From Anseongella sp036570465 (GTDB taxonomy: Bacteria > Bacteroidota > Bacteroidia > Sphingobacteriales > Sphingobacteriaceae), in assembly GCA_036570465.1 (NCBI GenBank), contig DATCYD010000357.1:1-15706 (forward strand): 15,706 bases of DNA. The letters are read 5' to 3'. Shown here piece after piece: positions 13,220 through 15,706 of this stretch. The translations under genes and the position numbers were made by a program. Each line of letters opens with the position of its first letter. Position 1 is the first letter of the stretch. The notes under the pieces are model-generated. The model made no database searches and had not been told where the DNA came from. It saw only the letters and a list, made by a program, of their open reading frames with translations.

Positions 13220-15706
13220 CTATTCGTCCAGCAAACCGCCGTTAAGCACCTTCCATGCTACTACCGTCCGGTTGTAAACATCCAGAAAATCCCAATATTC
13301 CAACCAGGTATTCATCGCCTGATCCAGATTCTGAATAAAGGCGACATAGTCGATCTCACCCAGTTTATAGCTAATCAGCGCTGCCTGAACCTGTTCTTCT
13401 GCCAGAGCAATGCCTTCCTGTTCATACCACTGAAGGGAGGCAGCTGCATTCCGGTAATTACCAAGCGCCTGCTGACGGCGGGTGCGCCATTGCAATTGCT
13501 GCTCTTCCAACTCTTTCTCTGCCGCAAGGCTTTCCATCCGGGCCGCCCTGGATCGTCCGCTTTGCGAAAAAAAGAGCAATGGAACACTTAAACCTACTTT
13601 ATACGCGAAGAAGCCGCCCTGACCATTTACCGTTTGATCACTGTATCCCAGGCTAAGCTGCGGCCAAAACCTGGAACGTTCCGCTTTCCATGCCGCTGTT
13701 GCTGCCAATGCATGCTGCTCATAGTATTGTAGCAATGGGCTTTGGGCAGCATGGGCATCCGTTGCCGGCACGATAAACGGCAACTTAACGTCAGCCGCGG
13801 TATCAACCACGTATCGTTCATCAGCATTCAGCCATTGTTGCAATTGCCGGAACGATGTACGATAATCCGTCTCTGCCTTCTGAAGCATGATCCCTATCTT
13901 ACTGGCTTTTCCCGTGGCAGCCAGCCATTCCAGTTTGCCGGTCTCTCCCGTCTTATAACGAAGGAGCGCAGCCTTTTCAAAGTCACTATAACTACGATCA
14001 AGTTTCCAGACTGTTTCCAGGCGCTTTCCCGAAACAGCCAGTTCCTGATAAGCCAGGGTCACTTCCGCCGCAATTTCCTGCCTGGTAAGCCGGGCACCAC
14101 GACGGCTCAACTCCGTTTCTTCCTTCAAGTGACGGGACTTGCTGGCCGTCGTAAAAGGAAGGGCTATGTTCTGCTGGATTCCCCAGGATTCGATTCCTCC
14201 GGCATTGTTCCCGTTGGTTTCTTCCTGCTGATAAAACACGGTGGCAGGACTGGGGTCAAAAGCCGTCTTTTGGAGCGCTTCCTGCTTTGCCACCTCGATG
14301 GATGCACGCTGAGCAGCCGGATAGTTTTGCAAGGCCATATCTACAGCATTTTGCAGACTTACAGGCCGGCCCTTTGAGATCACAGGCGTATCCTGCGATA
14401 GGCCGGATGTACCCCGCAACATCCCCGCCGTGTCCTGGGATACCCCCGAAAGATCCTGAGCGTGAAGGGGAGCAGCAAGCAGCATAAAACCTATCAGCAT
14501 AAGGGCTGCATTTATTCTTCCTTTCCCCCGGAATCCATTCTCCAGGTAGAAATAAATAACCGGCAGCACTACCAGAGTAAGCATCGTAGCCGTTACCAGG
14601 CCGCCGATAACGACCGTTGCAAGCGGGCGTTGTACCTCTGCCCCCGCCGAAGTTGAAAGAGCCATGGGCAGAAAACCAAGCGAAGCCACAGAGGCAGTCA
14701 TAATGACCGGCCGCAATCGAATATAAGTTCCTTTCATGATTCGTTCTTTTATATCCGTGATCCCTTCTTCCTTTAAGCGATTGAACTGGGAGATCAGCAC
14801 AATGCCATTCAATACAGCCACGCCAAACAGGGCAATGAAACCCACCCCCGCCGATATGCTGAAGGGCATATCCCGAAGCCATAAAGCAAGCACACCTCCG
14901 ATGGCAGCCATGGGAACAGCCGCAAAGATGAGCAATGCCTGGCTGACCGAGCCAAAAGTAAAATAAAGCAATACAAAAATGAGCGCCAGCGCAATGGGTA
15001 CAGCAATAGAAAGTCGTTGCCTGGCCTGGACCAGATTCTCAAACTGTCCGCCATAACTGACATAATATCCAGGGGGAAGCACAAGTTCACTTTCCAGTCG
15101 CTCACGAATATGCTCAACAATCCCTTCCGTATCCCCTCCCCTGGTATTAACCCCGATTACAATACGCCTTTTGGCATTATCGCGGGAAATCTGCGCCGGA
15201 GCATCCCGGAGCTCAACCTCTGCCACTTCACGCAGGGGCACTTGTCCCCCGCCTGGCAATGAAATGAAGAGGTCCCGGACCTGATCGATACTTTCCCGGA
15301 ATTCCTTTCCGAAGCGCACCACCAGGTTAAATCGCTTTTCCCCTTCGAGAACAAACCCCGCCTGACCACCGGCGAAAGCCGTATGAATGGTCTCATTCAG
15401 AGTAGCTGCGTCCAGTCCGTATTGAGCCAGCTTTTCCCGTTTATAATCAACATGTATCTGAGGCTGACCGGAAACTTGTTCCACCACAGCCCCCCCCGAC
15501 TCCGGGCACTTCGCTGATAATCGCATTCGCTTCTGCCCCCTTTTTCACCAGCACGTCCAGGTCTTCCCCATATATCTTAATGGCGATATCCTGCCTGACC
15601 CCCGTCATCAGCTCATTGAACCGCATTTGAATGGGCTGCGTAAACTCCGTACCAACCCCGGGAATGGAATTAATAACATCCCCCATTTTCTCAAACATTT
15701 CCGGAA
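13220..15706 (-). CDS. CzcA-type RND pump fused to TolC/CzcC-like outer-membrane factor; 5' end outside window, frameshift at 15490-15497
   Basis: The gene enters from the right edge and covers the C-terminal half of a heavy-metal RND transporter plus a complete outer-membrane-factor domain. Bases 15706-15498 encode CzcA-like porter sequence (IPGVGTEFTQPIQMRFNELM, then IYGEDLDVLVKK). After a run of eight G the frame must shift to continue with VVEQVSGQPQIHVDY, so two frames cover one protein. Downstream are the second porter loop, helices 8-12 (with 'SAGVGFIALFGVAVLNGIVL', the Zn/Co-type HME consensus) and a hydrophobic segment at 14456-14515 ending in LHAQ that resembles a signal peptide. 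From about 14360 to 13220 comes a TolC-like domain with long helices and two repeat halves (AEVTLAYQELAVSGKRLETV). Fused CusA/CzcA-TolC proteins of about 1450 residues are common in Bacteroidota. Without the shift the pump would be truncated; with it the protein looks functional. Confidence 0.88.
14456..14515 (-). other. Internal signal-peptide-like segment between RND and outer-membrane-factor domains
   Basis: Between the last RND helix and the TolC domain the protein contains a basic patch (GFRGKGR) followed by a hydrophobic stretch ending in APLHAQ. That is the n-h-c layout of a Sec signal peptide with a possible cut after HA. It would carry the outer-membrane-factor domain into the periplasm and may allow cleavage. 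A low-complexity linker with two SG(V/L)SQDT copies follows. Confidence 0.55.
15490..15497 (-). other. Homopolymer G8 tract at the apparent frameshift in the RND gene
   Basis: The minus-strand tract GTC-GGGGGGGG-CTG splits the reading frame. With seven G the translation is EVPGVGGAVVEQVSGQ, which aligns without gaps to the CzcA consensus EVPGVGDVKVEQVAG. With the eight G present, the upstream frame runs on as PGVGGGCGG and soon stops at 15447. A single extra base is therefore the simplest explanation, either a sequencing or assembly indel or a slippage site. Confidence 0.85.

Noticed and set aside
14256..14882. 208-codon minus-strand frame within the RND/outer-membrane-factor gene
   Set aside because: Out of frame with the conserved RND helices and TolC domain; the Gly/Ser/Cys-rich translation has no family match.

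Overview
The window looks like a Bacteroidota chromosome (Cytophagia or Chitinophagia-like, about half G+C). The evidence is several lipoproteins with Bacteroidota-style lipoboxes, AT-rich translation starts without clear Shine-Dalgarno sites, one promoter of the Bacteroidota TTG / TAnnTTTG type, and an RND pump fused to its outer-membrane factor, an arrangement common in that phylum. Every gene reads on the minus strand, so transcription runs from the right edge to the left edge. No tRNA, rRNA, CRISPR array, insertion sequence or phage gene is visible.

Right part (15706 to 9897) is a heavy-metal export operon. It holds a CzcA-type RND pump fused to a TolC/CzcC-like outer-membrane factor (5' end outside the window, one apparent frameshift in a run of 8 G), a His-rich CzcB-type lipoprotein adaptor, and a ZntA/CadA-type P1B ATPase. 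Spacings are 22 and 31 bp. Motifs favour Zn/Cd/Co rather than Cu. The ATPase stop codon lies inside a three-copy 16-bp tandem repeat.

A 309-bp gap (9563-9871, then the repeat) carries a tandem pair of 21-bp direct repeats and a promoter-like element. It precedes a second operon (9562 to 4205): a short-chain dehydrogenase, a formylglycine-type sulfatase lipoprotein overlapping it by 4 bp, and, 52 bp later, a 997-residue lipoprotein. That protein combines an SGNH-like domain without the usual Ser, a PVC-type 'membrane-bound dehydrogenase' beta-propeller, a helical region and a C-terminal azurin-like copper domain.

After a 286-bp gap containing phased palindromes, a third unit (3918 to 1) holds an SGLT-like sodium symporter, an L-fuconate dehydratase-type enolase-superfamily enzyme and a secreted beta-propeller glycoside hydrolase cut by the left edge.

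Read together, the left two thirds look like a catabolic locus for a sulfated, probably fucose-containing, glycan. Sulfatase and glycosidase would act outside the cytoplasm, the symporter would import a sugar or sugar acid, and FucD plus the dehydrogenase would run the non-phosphorylating fuconate route. The least conventional part is the copper-domain oxidoreductase-like lipoprotein, which could oxidise a sugar outside the cytoplasm. This is inference; no substrate can be proven from sequence.
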